Of a stretch of DNA of 64,000 nucleotides, positions 1 to 11,540 are shown one piece after another (within the stretch, counting starts at the first letter, position 1; the number at the start of each line of letters is the position of its first letter). The notes beneath the pieces were generated by a model. That model was not told where the DNA came from. It did not search any database and worked only from the letters and a program-made list of their open reading frames with translations. Source of the stretch: Macrotrachela quadricornifera (Eukaryota; Rotifera; Eurotatoria; Philodinida; Philodinidae); the NCBI GenBank assembly GCA_022393335.1, contig JAJEKB010020179.1, forward strand, positions 96,492-160,491. Reading direction: 5' to 3'. Position numbers and translations under genes: made by a program.

Positions 1-58
1 CAAAAAATTTTGTTTTCCATTTTTCTCAAAATCAATTTTTTCGACCATACCGTTTACG

Positions 59-371
59 CGGGCAAGGTTTTCTCTATAAGGATATTGGCTAAGCATGTCG
101 GCGTCGCATTTAGCTTGTAGAGTACCCTTAGAACCAGATCCTCACGATCTCCGATTTTTAAATTTCTCTTTTGTTTAAATAAAAAAACTTAGATATTTCA
201 TTTTTATTGGCGCTTTGAATTTGAACATTTTTCGAAAAACTATTTTTCAAAATCAAACAAAGAGAAATTTAAAAACTGGAGATCTTGAGGATCTGGCCCT
301 AAGAGCACTCTACAAGTTAAATGGGACGCCGACATGCTTAGCCAATATCCATATAGGGAAAACCTTGCCCG
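59..371. repeat. Foldback inverted repeat, ~120-bp arms
   Basis: Bases 59-177 are repeated in reverse complement at 253-371 with roughly 85-90% identity by eye and a ~75-bp A+T-rich spacer. Both arms hold the string GGATATTGGCTAAGCATGTC or its complement. The open frame over 215-415 is only the right arm read through and is not called a gene. The structure fits a foldback MITE; no target duplication was identified. Confidence 0.8.
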
Positions 372-833
372 TGTGGAGTGTACTTTTGACCAATAAATTG
401 ACTGAAACTCATTAGCTTCTCAGCGATTTAAGGAGATATTTTAATCACAGTCTCCTCTAGCAAAGACTAACATTTCCTGAAATTTTGGTTGAAATTGGAT
501 GAAAAATAACAGAATTCGTTTCTGAGGAGGGGACTCCCCCTTAATAGCATATGTCCAATAGAATATGTAAAAGAATATAATAAGAATTGAGAGATTGATA
601 TGACGATTGTGAGACTGAGGGTTTGCTTTCAAATAAAATAAGACCACGACCGATTTCGACTTATTTCAAAGTCTCATCAAGTAGCTCAACTAACCTATAT
701 CGATTCATTTCAGCTTCTTATATTATTCGCCTAAATTAGTTAAACCACCTAATGAGGCTTTCAAAAAAAGTCAAAATTTGGTAATTTTCTATTCTTCTAA
801 ACTCACCCTCACCCTCAACATCACCCTCAGCGT

Positions 834-960
834 GCTTTTGTTCTGTTCTGAGAATAAACTTCCGGGTAGCGGATGCCTTTGTTCTGTTCTGGGAATAGCA
901 CTTCCGGGCTGAGAGTGTCTTTGTTTTGTTCTGCGAATAGCACTTCCTGGTAGTGAGTAC
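834..960. repeat. Three ~42-bp tandem repeats
   Basis: Three imperfect copies begin near 834, 875 and 917, each containing TTGTTCTGTTCTG and CACTTCC-like blocks. Because the period is divisible by three, the minus strand reads as a 14-residue repeat around RKCYSQN. No start or wider gene context supports coding. Nothing else was recognised in 372-1161. Confidence 0.7.
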
Positions 961-1161
961 CCCCTGTACTCCTCTAATGACAGTTACTTTGTACAAGGTG
1001 TTTCTAGCACATATTAGAAAATATAGACCGAAATTTCATGGTAAAACATGGATAGAAAAGTGAGCTTCAAACGTGGAGTTTAAGTGTGAAATTCACCTTT
1101 ACTAACCCTTCTTTCCGTTCCCTGTTATTTTATTGTTTCATCAGGAAAACATACTTCATGG

Positions 1162-1647
1162 TTATACTAGTACGCTTATGTCAACTCCAAGTATTGCAAG
1201 TACAGCATAAATGAAACAGAGACAAACAAAAGAAATCCAGTAAAGAGTCGGATTACAATACGTATCAAGTTCTGGATTTTCGTATTGAGTACTATTATCC
1301 TTACGGAGACGGAAAACATATACTCCACCAACAATACCCCATATGAGATAAAATCCAATAAGAAGTCCGACTGTTATGATCACTCCGTACTTAAAACACT
1401 TGAAAATGTCGTTGTTTTTCAAATTATCGTTGATATTCATTAGAAGATAGATTATGAGGAGTAATATTAAGCTAGTGGCACCAACAATTCCAGCCACAAG
1501 ATTGTATATAGGAATCAGAGACTGTACTCGACATTTTCCTTGGTAGATACTACCAATTACCAATTGTATAATTACAATGGAGATAACGATGAAAGCGCCG
1601 ATAAATAATACTGCCTTCAAAAAATACTCTTTAAAGTAGCATGCCAT
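1162..1647 (-). CDS. TMEM272-like four-helix membrane protein
   Basis: A 161-aa protein starting at the ATG at 1647; the open frame continues upstream without another ATG, so a short upstream exon is possible. Four hydrophobic segments lie at about residues 11-35, 44-70, 86-112 and 131-155. The first loop reads GSIYQGKCRVQSLIPIYNLV, which matches the pattern GxIYxxxCxxQxxIPIYLxV that I associate with the TMEM272 family, and the last loop holds YCNPTLYWISF, like the family's YCxxTLYxFAF. The family has no settled biochemical role. Family assignment comes from motif recall, not a search. No neighbour suggests a pathway. Confidence 0.7.
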   Translation of the reverse strand: MACYFKEYFLKAVLFIGAFIVISIVIIQLVIGSIYQGKCRVQSLIPIYNLVAGIVGATSLILLLIIYLLMNINDNLKNNDIFKCFKYGVIITVGLLIGFYLIWGIVGGVYVFRLRKDNSTQYENPELDTYCNPTLYWISFVCLCFIYAVLAILGVDISVLV

Positions 1648-3017
1648 ATAGAAAAAAGACGTGAAACTATGAAGTAATGGAAGTGTTGTCTTCGGAGTAA
1701 AATAAAACAAGTCTGTTTTTTTTTCTCAGGCTCTTCATGTAGTTATGGATTCACTATGAACCTCTTTTGTCGTTCGGTTGCGCACCGTTGAGGAGAAAAA
1801 ATTGTTCATTTTCTATTCATGTGATAGAGTGAGATAAGTAAGCAAACCGACAACGAGAAAAAAGGAAAAAAATCGAGAAAAATTTAATAGAAGACATAGC
1901 CGCAACGTCTGACAAAGTTTTCCTCATGGAATCAGCTAAAACTTTCTTCATGAAAACGTTCTAGATTCAGACCGTAAAAGAATTCAGAAGAAGAAAAAAT
2001 TTGTCTCTCTCTGTAATTTTCATAATGATTTCACTTATTTGTTAAACTTCCATCATTCAATGACTAGGCTGCACGATAAAAGCTTTTGCTCTCTCGACTG
2101 ATCTCCTTTTGAAATTCGTTTAGATAGTATAGCTATAACATCAACTGCTTCAATCATTATTTTGAACAAAATGAAATTGGCATATGTGGGCAACAATCAT
2201 CGATGGTCATGTTTTTCTTTTTTTTCCCTTATTCTTTGTCTTTCTTCCTTTATGACAGCGCACACCAATAAATCTTGAATAATTATTATTTGATATTCCA
2301 AGTTTAAAGGAAGCCATGAGTTATTACTAGACCTAACTGTATAAATGCTAATCCAGAACCATTTAGATAAAAAGCCTTTTCAAAAGTGAAAAAATCCTTT
2401 TTTTACGATATCGTTTTGGTCATATCTGGGAAACAGAGCCACGGGCACGAGCGCTCGTTGGATTTTCTTAGTCTCAATGAGGTCTATCTATAGCCAAAAG
2501 ACGAAGCTGAAAGTTTGGAATCAGTTGGGTATGGTCCCTCGTCAGTTTTGATTTCCACTGCAGAATCCTAGTGTATTGTTTGACTTCTTTTCTTCTTGAT
2601 AGATCTATAACTTTGTCTGTTATGAAACTCCTGAAATTATATAAAACTTCCAATTTCTAGTTCATAGACAATGCGGCAATGAAAAATTGAGTTCATATTT
2701 GTATTCGATGCGAGAAATTAAATTGAACACGTTTGATATGGTCCAAATGAAATCGAAAAAGTGTGTCAACACAGTTGCTTTAGAGTAAAAATACGAAACT
2801 CATATAAACAAACCATTGAAATGTCCAACAGATCTTCTCTTCTCGGAAAAAGAAGCATTTGCTTTGCATGAAAGAGCGAAAGAGAGAGTAAACAATTGAT
2901 TAATACTTTTTCGACGCAAGAAAGTAGTCAGTCATTCACTTTCAATTTATCATTTGGCGACGAATAGGTCTTCCGTTAGAGGGAACAGAGAAACGGTAGT
3001 GGTTGAAACAAGTAAAG
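1648..3017. other. Intergenic, no gene seen
   Basis: A+T-rich sequence with homopolymer runs and no open frame that looks coding on either strand. No repeat structure was recognised. Confidence 0.5.
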
Positions 3018-3268
3018 ATGTTTTTGTATTCACTGTTAGAATCATTTTGGTGCTTCTTATTATCTGTGATCACTCGACCTGTATCTGTTTGTTATATGAG
3101 ACCGACAGATCTTTTCAACACTTATTTCCTGCCGCGAATGTGAGTTTGTATAGAAAAGAGTAAAATATAGTACGATTACCCAACTACAGAGGGTTTCATC
3201 GACTTAAAAATGCTTTAGTGCTTGCTACGAAAATTTTAAGAAGTTTCCTACGATGTATGAAACATTAA
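3018..3268 (+). CDS. Possible two-exon 66-aa protein, unrecognised
   Basis: Tentative model: exon 3018-3139, a 50-bp intron from GTGAGT to CTACAG, exon 3190-3268. The frame stays open across the join and ends at TAA. The start has a hydrophobic stretch (MFLYSLLESFWCFLLSVI) that could be a signal peptide. Intron length and splice signals match other genes in the window, but the protein resembles nothing I know and could be chance. Bases 3269-3768 hold nothing recognisable. Confidence 0.2.
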
Positions 3269-3768
3269 ACAGGTTTTGATTTTTCCAACATATTCTAAAT
3301 CTTCACAGGTTTCAGAGCTGCGCAAATACAAAGACATTTTGTAAAATCAAAAAAAAAAGCTTAGAATCGAACTTCGCAAAGTCAAGTTAATTTACTTCAT
3401 ATGAGTTCAAGTTGAATTTACAAAGCTTGGGTTCTAAACTTTTTTTGACCTTAAATAAAAGTAAACCATTATATGTGACTATCGAATTTGAAATTGTGAG
3501 TTGTTTTTGTTGAATATAGCGGTTGCTTTGGAAGCGCGTATTATTGCAATATATTCAATTCTAGCTTTTGGGAGGGGTCATATTCTCTCTGGAATACAAG
3601 GTCGCTATGTATTTGCGCTGCCCTCGAAATAAACAATAATCTACGTAAAATATAGCATAAAAATACAAACTGACTCCGTTATTACATAGTAATGATGCAA
3701 TTCATGATAACAACTTTAATCTCCTTATGTCAATAGAATACATTTTTGTTGAATAGTTTATTTTTAAC

Positions 3769-5460
3769 ATGGATATGACAAATATTAAATTAAAAACACA
3801 TTTTAATTATTTGCCTACTGAAATTATATATCTTATATTTGATTATTTATCTTCTAATGATATTATTTATACATTTTTCTTCTTAAATCAACGATTTAAT
3901 AATATTGTATTAGAAAATCAACATTATTCAGAATTACCAACAAAAAATTTGACAACATGGGAAAATATTCTATCAATTATTGGTTCACAAATAAAAACTT
4001 TAAATATTTCAACAATTTATTTAACATTACCATTATCAATATTTTCAAATTTAAAATCAATAATTATTTCATCACCATATGGTTTTCCTGAAGAAGAATT
4101 ACAATTCATTTTTCAAAATGAACTATTTGAAAATTTACATACATTTAAAATAAAAGAAAATAAAATAAATTACGATAAAACATTTAAAAATTATGCAACT
4201 AATGATAATAATATTTTCGAAAAAATTTTTAATAAAAAAAATTCATTAAAATTCTTTCAATATTCATCAATAATTCCATCATATATAAATCCATTATCAA
4301 AACATATTTATTTACATTCATTAACATTAATATTAACTAAATTTGAAGATATATTTTTCTTAATATCATATACACCAAATTTAGAATATTTAAATATTAA
4401 ATGTCAAATACCTGATCGATATCAATATTCAATAAAAACGGTTAACATAAAATTAAAAGAATTTTATTTAACATTTATTGAAAATCGAAATGATTTTCCA
4501 TTTAATAGTTTTAAACTTCAACAATTCTTAGAATCAATGAATATATTAAAACAATTTCATTTATATGTAAATGTATTATATAATAAAACTAAACCTGATG
4601 AAATTATAAATCAATTTAAAACTCAATATTGGTTTGATCATAATTGGTTTTTTGGTATACATGAAAATTATTTTTATACATTACCATTTCATTTTGATTA
4701 TTTTTATAAACCACCGAAAAATTTTCATGATATTAAATCAAATAATCCAGAAATTTTAAAAACTAATTCTCGATTATGGTATTATGTTAAAACAATTTAT
4801 ATAGATCGTTCAAATATCTATGATTTAAATTCTGTACGAGAAATTAAAATAAAAATGCCAAAATTAACTAAAATTGAATTAGAAAATTTTCATACTTATC
4901 TATCGAATAAAATAAACGATTCAAATGAAAAGAAAAGAATTTTATTAAATAGTGTTACAACTATTCATTTAATATCCGAAACTAATTATAAAGGTGAAAT
5001 TAGATCTATGGATATATTACCAAATTTAAAACATTTAATTTTATCTACTTATAAAGTACCTTCAATACGTGGACAATTGATTCATATATTAAATAAAACA
5101 ATTGAACAATTAGATATAAATTCGTATTATCCAATTTATAAATGGATTAACAAGATTGATATTATTTTTTCAAATGTTCAATATATACATTATCATTTTT
5201 TTTGTACTTCTTCAGGAAAAATTCGAGAGTATGCATCGGATATAGTGAATATGTTGAATAATTTTAAAAATTTAAAAACATTAATGGTCTATATTCGAGA
5301 AGGAAATGAAGATTATAAGAAAGTAGTTGTTGAGTCAGATTTAAATGAACTTATTCAATATTTAAATAATTGGAAAATGATGGATGATATTTTTAAAAAT
5401 TATGAAGTAAAATATTTTCAAGCATATTTATTATTTTTAAAAAAACAATTCGATACATAA
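3769..5460 (+). CDS. F-box/leucine-rich protein, bdelloid-type
   Basis: An intronless 563-aa protein. Residues about 12-50 form an F-box (LPTEIIYLIFDYLSSND), which in this family recruits Skp1 of SCF ubiquitin ligases. The rest is rich in Leu, Ile, Asn and Phe with irregular leucine-rich-like segments, probably the substrate-binding part. ATG 3769 is the first in frame and MDMTN is immediately followed by the F-box, so this start is favoured. Base composition is extremely A+T rich (codons such as AAT, TTA, AAA), more so than its neighbours. A polyadenylation signal AATAAA lies at 5493-5498. It is clearly related to the F-box gene at 51917-53848. The substrate is unknown. Confidence 0.8.
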   Translation: MDMTNIKLKTHFNYLPTEIIYLIFDYLSSNDIIYTFFFLNQRFNNIVLENQHYSELPTKNLTTWENILSIIGSQIKTLNISTIYLTLPLSIFSNLKSIIISSPYGFPEEELQFIFQNELFENLHTFKIKENKINYDKTFKNYATNDNNIFEKIFNKKNSLKFFQYSSIIPSYINPLSKHIYLHSLTLILTKFEDIFFLISYTPNLEYLNIKCQIPDRYQYSIKTVNIKLKEFYLTFIENRNDFPFNSFKLQQFLESMNILKQFHLYVNVLYNKTKPDEIINQFKTQYWFDHNWFFGIHENYFYTLPFHFDYFYKPPKNFHDIKSNNPEILKTNSRLWYYVKTIYIDRSNIYDLNSVREIKIKMPKLTKIELENFHTYLSNKINDSNEKKRILLNSVTTIHLISETNYKGEIRSMDILPNLKHLILSTYKVPSIRGQLIHILNKTIEQLDINSYYPIYKWINKIDIIFSNVQYIHYHFFCTSSGKIREYASDIVNMLNNFKNLKTLMVYIREGNEDYKKVVVESDLNELIQYLNNWKMMDDIFKNYEVKYFQAYLLFLKKQFDT

Positions 5461-6675
5461 GTTTTTTTGTTTATCATTAGATTTTTATATTCAATAAAAA
5501 CAAGATTCAATAACTTGTTTTAAAAATTTCTGCTGTAAATAAAAAGCTATTTACTAAAAATTTATCTAATCATCCTTTTTTTCATATGTAATAGATATCT
5601 TAAAAGAATCAATAAAATACTAAATATAACAAAGGAAAATATTAAATGATTCGTCTTTTCATGTTTCTCATAAGTTTTTTTTCTTTTCTGAACGAACAAG
5701 CATTATTTTGTTGTTTATCAATCGCTTACTATTGTACAGGGTCTTCTTGTATCGAATTGGTTGCATAAAAAAACCAAAATTTGGTGAAGATATAGGACGT
5801 TAATCGAGCAAATAATCGTAAACTTTCATCAAAGTATCATGATGATATCTATTATCTATTCTAAGATACAATGTGTTTCACTGTTGTTTTGAATAACCCA
5901 AGAACATCATCGACTAGACACCTGGAATTTTCACTAATTGAACAAAAAGATAGAAGTCCACTTCTTCTCCAATATTGTGTAAGATCAAATCATTTCTGCA
6001 AAATATTGAAAGAAATATATGAAAACAATTTAGCATTCCAATGCAATTTTACTTTTGAAATGTGATCTAGATAGAGGTTGTTAGAATCAGAACTGACCAA
6101 CTTTAAAATGATTATCTAAAACCAATTATAAAGCACATTATATTTTGAAATGAACAATATAGAAACATCTGTAGATAAATATATACTTTTTACATAGTTT
6201 TGCTTTTAAAATAATCTAACCGCACTTAAGTTTTCTCAAAAATATCAAATGAACAAAATTAGAAAATATTTGGATATGAATTACGAACAAAAAATGTTTA
6301 ATAAAAGCTAACACCTCGACTCTGTCGACCTCCCTTAGCACTATTTTGAAGCAAAGACGATTGCATAGTGTATCGAATGATAAATTATGATTGAGAAACT
6401 TCGTCAAATTTTGAAAGAAAATCATTATTTTCTAGAAAAGAGGCGTCTTTTAGCAAGTAAAAATTATTTGAAAATTTTTAAAACGAAATATTGAATGCAC
6501 ATATATTCATTGCTTATCTATTTATTTCCATAGTAATTACAGCAAAATAGAAAAACATCTTATTTTTTTGTGAGTCGTTGTTTTTGGTTTTCTTTAGGAA
6601 ACAAAATAAATGTTAGGCGTATTAGAAATGGACAAATTATCACAATTGGAATAAGAATATATTAAAAAGTATTTT
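5461..6675. other. Intergenic, no gene seen
   Basis: Contains the 3' end signal of the F-box gene; otherwise only short open frames without family resemblance or splice support. Confidence 0.5.
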
Positions 6676-8720
6676 TTAAAACCAATGACGTCGTAAAACC
6701 GACCACATATGTTTTTCAACATGTGCCCTTTTCAGTTTTTTCATTGTCACTGGACTACGTCTTGCTAATTCACGATAGAATTCAGGCGAATAATATTGTT
6801 GTAAATGAGAAGCAGCTTCTAAAATAATCAACACACCGAATGTCATCATCGAATCATGAATATAATGAGCTAATGTCATATTATTTTGTGCATTGGATAC
6901 TGTACGATCATCATCCAAAAGATTTACATAAGGTGGTGTACTATATAGATATTGGATGAGATGTGCTGTAGGTGCATCGAGTGTTCGTCCTTCAGCAATC
7001 GATTGAGTAAATATTGTTCGATGATTATTCTTCATATCTTCATTTACATCCTATTGTTAAAAACAGAAACAAATTTTTCATTTTTTTTCGCAAAGCTCAA
7101 ACCATAGAAAGAAAATGCAGATATCGATTGTATCTTTTGATGTAGGACAATCATGGATTAAATAGGAATTGACACAAGAAAAATCTATCAAAAGAAAACA
7201 TAGTATTTTTTTATTACTACCATCTGTAAAGGTAAATTATCGCATCTCTTGTTTTCCTCTGTTTGCATATAAATAGACGTATGCATGCGCAACTTTTAAA
7301 TATTCATGGTATCTATCTACTGGTTTTATCATAATAGCAAATGTAGTAAAAAAAATACTATATTTTCTTTTAATGCGGTCTTTTCGTGGCAATGCCTAGT
7401 TGATCCATGATTGGTGTATATCAAAAGATGCAATCGAATCTGTACTTTCTTTCTATGGATCAAGTTTTAAAAAAGGATAAACTTTTTAAGAATAAAACCA
7501 TTCTAATCAAGTAAAAATGGATGAGCATACTTGAAGATCATCGATTAATTGTAAGCCAAAGCCTATAAATTCTAAATAGGCCACTTTCGCACGTGTTGTT
7601 CGTCCTTCAATGAGAAAGCCAGTTACCATAACTGATGCACCACCTTTTTGAGCGCTGATTTCTTCAATATCTGTTATTGTCAGTGTAAAATTATTCCCAG
7701 GTGGTGCATGTTGTAATGTTGATTTCATTTGACATTCATGAATAGTTGCTAAACTCATATAAACTCCTCTATGCTCACCATTACGTACCCAATCATTTTC
7801 AATAAATTTGACCATATCAAATATTTTTCCGACTCGATCAGCAAATGGTTGTAATGATGATGGTAATTGTAATTCGTTAATATTCGATTGTTGACCATTA
7901 AAATGAGATTTTGAATCATAATTAGAGTCTCCGATAAGTAAGCGTTGATAAAATAAATGAGCAAAATCTTTTTTTGCCTCTCGTGATACCTCATTACAAT
8001 CGACTAAATCATCTGTATAAGGATAGAGCATATTATAGCCAAGCATTGAATCAGAAAAAACTATAGGTAGTTTTAATTGTACTTGATAAGCAACCATTAA
8101 CCAAACTAAACGACCTGCTTTGAAAATTTCATCATAATTGATTTTTGAATCGTAGCGTTCAGCCTTATCAACAAATTCACTTGTAATACGACAGACTGAT
8201 TGATAAATTTCAAAGAGAGTGCCATCATGTAACGAAGAAATATTTAATGTTTGGTGCCATAAACGAGAACCTAAAATAGCCAATATGAAATTTGTTGAAA
8301 TAAATAGTAAATGATTCATTTTTATCTGAACATTTCTGTGCATTCATACTCATTAATCTATGGTCGACAAATTCACATACGTTCTTTAATTTTGATTCTT
8401 AATGTATCATATATTCAAAACATTCTTGTTTTCTTACCTTTGGAACTGATTCTCTTTCTGAGAAATGTTCGCTTGAATAAAATACAATAGACAGCAAAAA
8501 GTGAAACTTTTCCCAATCGTACACGTTGTTGTCGAGATGTATATCCCTTGATCCGTTGATTATCAATACTAGGCAATTCAGATGGTAGCGAATACCATAT
8601 TTTAAGTGTACTTTCATAATTTAATTTGAGTCGTTCACGTTTAAACTCTTCATAAGTTTCGAAATCGAATATAACATTACCATCATCATTTGTATCATTG
8701 TTATCATTTTTAGCAGCCAT
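6676..8720 (-). CDS. Isoprenoid/terpenoid synthase-like protein, two DDxxD motifs
   Basis: A three-exon model: 8720-8438, 8270-7531 and 7050-6676, giving 465 aa. Phases agree at both joins (AAAG|GTTCT and CTTCAA|GATG, donors GTAAGA and GTATGC). The two aspartate-rich motifs of trans-prenyl diphosphate synthases are present: DDLVD at residues 181-185, and DDLQD at 338-342 in the context FGLQLIDDLQDVNED, the second being recreated only by the splice. They normally bind Mg2+ and the diphosphate of allylic substrates. Both motifs favour a prenyl-diphosphate-synthase-like fold over a class I cyclase, but the N-terminal ~95 residues match no family I recall and the product cannot be predicted. An AG lies just before the ATG, so an untranslated first exon is possible. 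Intron 2 carries a foldback element. Confidence 0.75.
7102..7458. mobile_element. Foldback MITE inside intron 2 of the isoprenoid synthase gene
   Basis: Bases 7102-7220 (starting CCATAGAAAGAAAATGCAG) are repeated inverted at 7343-7458, about 80% identical by eye, with a ~120-bp spacer. The element makes up most of the 480-bp intron, whereas other introns here are 45-60 bp. The flanks both contain TCAA, a possible target duplication. No coding capacity. Confidence 0.75.
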
Positions 8721-9339
8721 CTACGAATAAAAAATAATATATTATAGTAAACCGTTTTTCTTCGCTTCTTATTGCAATATAATATCGATGTTATTACCTA
8801 TTTACATTTTGTTTACTCAAAAATGATCATGCACAAATGAACGTAAACTTCTCATCTTATATTCTTTCGATCTGCTCATGATAGTTCTTTGAAGAAACAG
8901 AAATGAAAATGGGTACTAGCATCCATATCTCATTGTAACAGAGTTTATGATTCAAACATTTATCATATAAACTCGATTGAGATTTTCAAATTCTTGCAGA
9001 TACTAAAAAGAACTACACTGTTAGAAAGAACATAAAAAACTAATTATCGAGTATAAATTTGAATTTTAGTAATGCTGTAACATAGATGATGCACATTTTT
9101 AAAGAGAAGAATAATCCCACCAGAATCTTTTGGTCTAGTGAGGATTGTAGGATACCATCATATTTTTTCGAATTTGCAACACTTTACTCAATGAAAAACA
9201 CTGGTTTATTTTCTAGTCTTGTAAATAAGAAAATCGATTTTCAATAAAACTCCTCGATGCTTTTAACGCTGACGGTGTTCATGCTAGCAACGACTGATCA
9301 AACTCATGTTTTCCAGAAAACACAATGAATCAACATCAA
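8721..9339. other. Upstream region of the isoprenoid synthase gene
   Basis: A+T-rich, without open frames of note or recognised repeats. It should contain the promoter of the minus-strand gene, but no clear TATA box was picked out. Confidence 0.4.
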
Positions 9340-9890
9340 TAAGAATTCTCTTTTTCTTTTTTCAATGCACATGCGTATGTTTATGTCTGTTTACACGTGA
9401 CGTACATAAATACATGCAACAAAGGCAAAAAAAAAAACTGAAAATATTTGTGATGTTAAAATAATGATTAAATTATTTGGTCAATAAATAAGTATTGATT
9501 TAATTAATTATGTAAAAGAATCAAAAACTAAACGATTGAAATTAAATTTCGATTGTTTAAAAACATAAACAAATCTCTTTTCAAATCGTTTTAATTCCAT
9601 CTTATTACTTTTAAGTTTCGTTTTTATACCAATTATAGTCATAATAATTTCAATAAAAGATGAGCGGAGATTAGAATCAATGTATTACAATCGTTTAATT
9701 TCAGAATAATTAATTAAATCAATATTTATTTATTGATCAATAAGTTTAATCATTATTTTACCATTATAACCATTTTCAATTCTTATTTTGCGTCCTTTCT
9801 GTATCTGTTATGTACGTCATGTATGATTAGATATATACATATACGCATGTATATGTACGTTGAAAAATGAAAAAGAGAACGAAAGAAAAA
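9340..9890. repeat. Long diverged inverted repeat, ~200-bp arms
   Basis: Bases ~9340-9545 recur inverted at ~9675-9890. Matching blocks in order are a CTCTTTTTC tract, CATGCGTAT, GACGTACATAA, AAAATAATGATTAAA, TCAATAAATAA and TTGATTTAATTAATTAT. A ~130-bp spacer lies between. The order of blocks is conserved while the spacing drifts, as expected of an old foldback element. No protein is encoded. Confidence 0.75.
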
Positions 9891-11213
9891 ATATATCGTC
9901 GTAATTCTTATTGAAAAATCTTTTTCTAAAAATTTTTACTAAGGAATTTATTATGCTCTTTCTAACGATGTAGATCTTATAGCATTTGTAGGAAATTGAA
10001 AATTTCAAATATGCTATCTTTTTGCTTATTCTATCATCAATGGTCTCAAGAACGTTTTGGTACATCTATAATAAGATCATCATTATATGAATGATGAAAA
10101 AAGATGATGTGGTGATGCACACTAAACTGAAATGTTTTAGAACTAGATAATGTAGTGAATTATTTCTTCATCATTCTCTCACCATCTTATTTTGCGGGTT
10201 CTGCTATATTTATATCTATTCGAGATGATTAGATCTCATCATCTCGTGTCCAATAAATGAGAGAAAAAAGGAAAAAAATTAGTTAAAATTAACATCTTAT
10301 GAAAAATAAATAAAAAGATGGAAAATAGATTCGAACCATGTGTCCAGAATGTGTTTCTATGCTGGCATATTGTTGTAATCGAACGTATTGTACATTACGT
10401 GATATAATATGACTAATGCGGCATATTTTTATTTAGTATATGATAATTATTGACAGTCATGGATGGATGGTTAAAAAAAAAAGTAAGAAGAAAAAGTGCA
10501 TAGAAAGAAAAAAAAATATATTCTTCTTTTACGTTATGTGTGTACGTTGACGGATTCTTATTCAATCATGACAATTTTTGATGATGAATTGATGAGCATA
10601 CGAGCCATTTCACATAAGTCACGATCGACAGGACTCATTCAATCATTCTAATATATGTGATAGAGATAATAGTTTGATGTTTTTTGAAGCAAGTTAGTTC
10701 GAAAAAATATTAAAGTCTTGATTTTTTTACCGATTTTTTACGAAAAGTTTTAAAAAACGTACCGTCGAATGTGCTCTTAGAAGGATATTATCTTGATAAA
10801 AATTTGATAAATTGAATTGAAAATTTCTGTAAATATATTTAGGACGTACCAAAAGTTCGTATCACGATATTTAAAATTTTATAAAACAGTAAATATTGAA
10901 TGCTTTATTATGGAAATATATAGTATAGCGTCTTGTCTTTAATAATCTATAGAGAAGCTCTATCTTAGATTTAGTTCTAACATTCTACTAGATAAAATCT
11001 GTCGTAATTTTAGCCAAGATAAGATCCTGGCAAGATAAAACTAGAATACGAAACGATGAGTATAAGGAAGATCATTATCATGAACTAGTTTATATTTTGC
11101 CCGGATTGATTTTTCTCTGTTTTTCTTATTTTATTTATAACAGGTATGAAACAATTACCAATGTTGTAGTCGTGATCGATAGTCTTGCTTAACTTCCCAT
11201 CAATCAGTCTGTG
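9891..11213. other. Intergenic, no gene seen
   Basis: Low-complexity A+T-rich sequence with ATGATG-rich stretches near 10080-10260. No coding frame or repeat family was identified. Confidence 0.4.
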
Positions 11214-11540
11214 TTAAACCCAAGTTTCATCACCAGTAATATCATCACATAATCGCCATGTTCCGTTTCTGAATTCATCCAAATTTTGACGACAAATTCT
11301 AAATCGTTTTTGTTTTTGTTCGTCAGTGACTTGGTGAGTAATCTGACGTGATGTAATTTTTCTCATCGTTAGATAATCATGAAGAATTCGTTCTATTGTA
11401 TCATGAGATATCTTCACTTCTTTCATGCAAAGGTTTCGCTCATTTTCTCTGACCATTGAGTATGATGGAGCGTTAGGTCCCAATGCTTCTGTAAATTCGT
11501 CGAAGTTGATTTTTAAATTTAGTTCCAAAACAGCTTGAAT
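11214..11540 (-). pseudogene. Mariner-type transposase fragment
   Basis: About 108 codons on the minus strand resemble the N-terminal half of a mariner transposase: NAPSYSMV (helix-turn-helix area), ISHDTIERILHDYLTMRKI, then TDEQKQKRFRIC and finally ITGDETWV, which carries the first catalytic Asp of the DD34D triad. The frame stops right after that motif, and the remaining two catalytic Asp residues and the C-terminal half are missing. The segment between the helix-turn-helix and ISHDT is shortened. There is no ATG at the head. A dead, truncated copy; terminal repeats were not found. Confidence 0.75.

Noticed and set aside
215..415. 66-codon frame at the window start
   Set aside because: Lies within the right arm of a foldback repeat, without ATG context or splice support.
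10326..10420. Possible tRNA: GGTTCGAATC on the minus strand
   Set aside because: No A box at a suitable distance and neither the acceptor nor the anticodon stem pairs.
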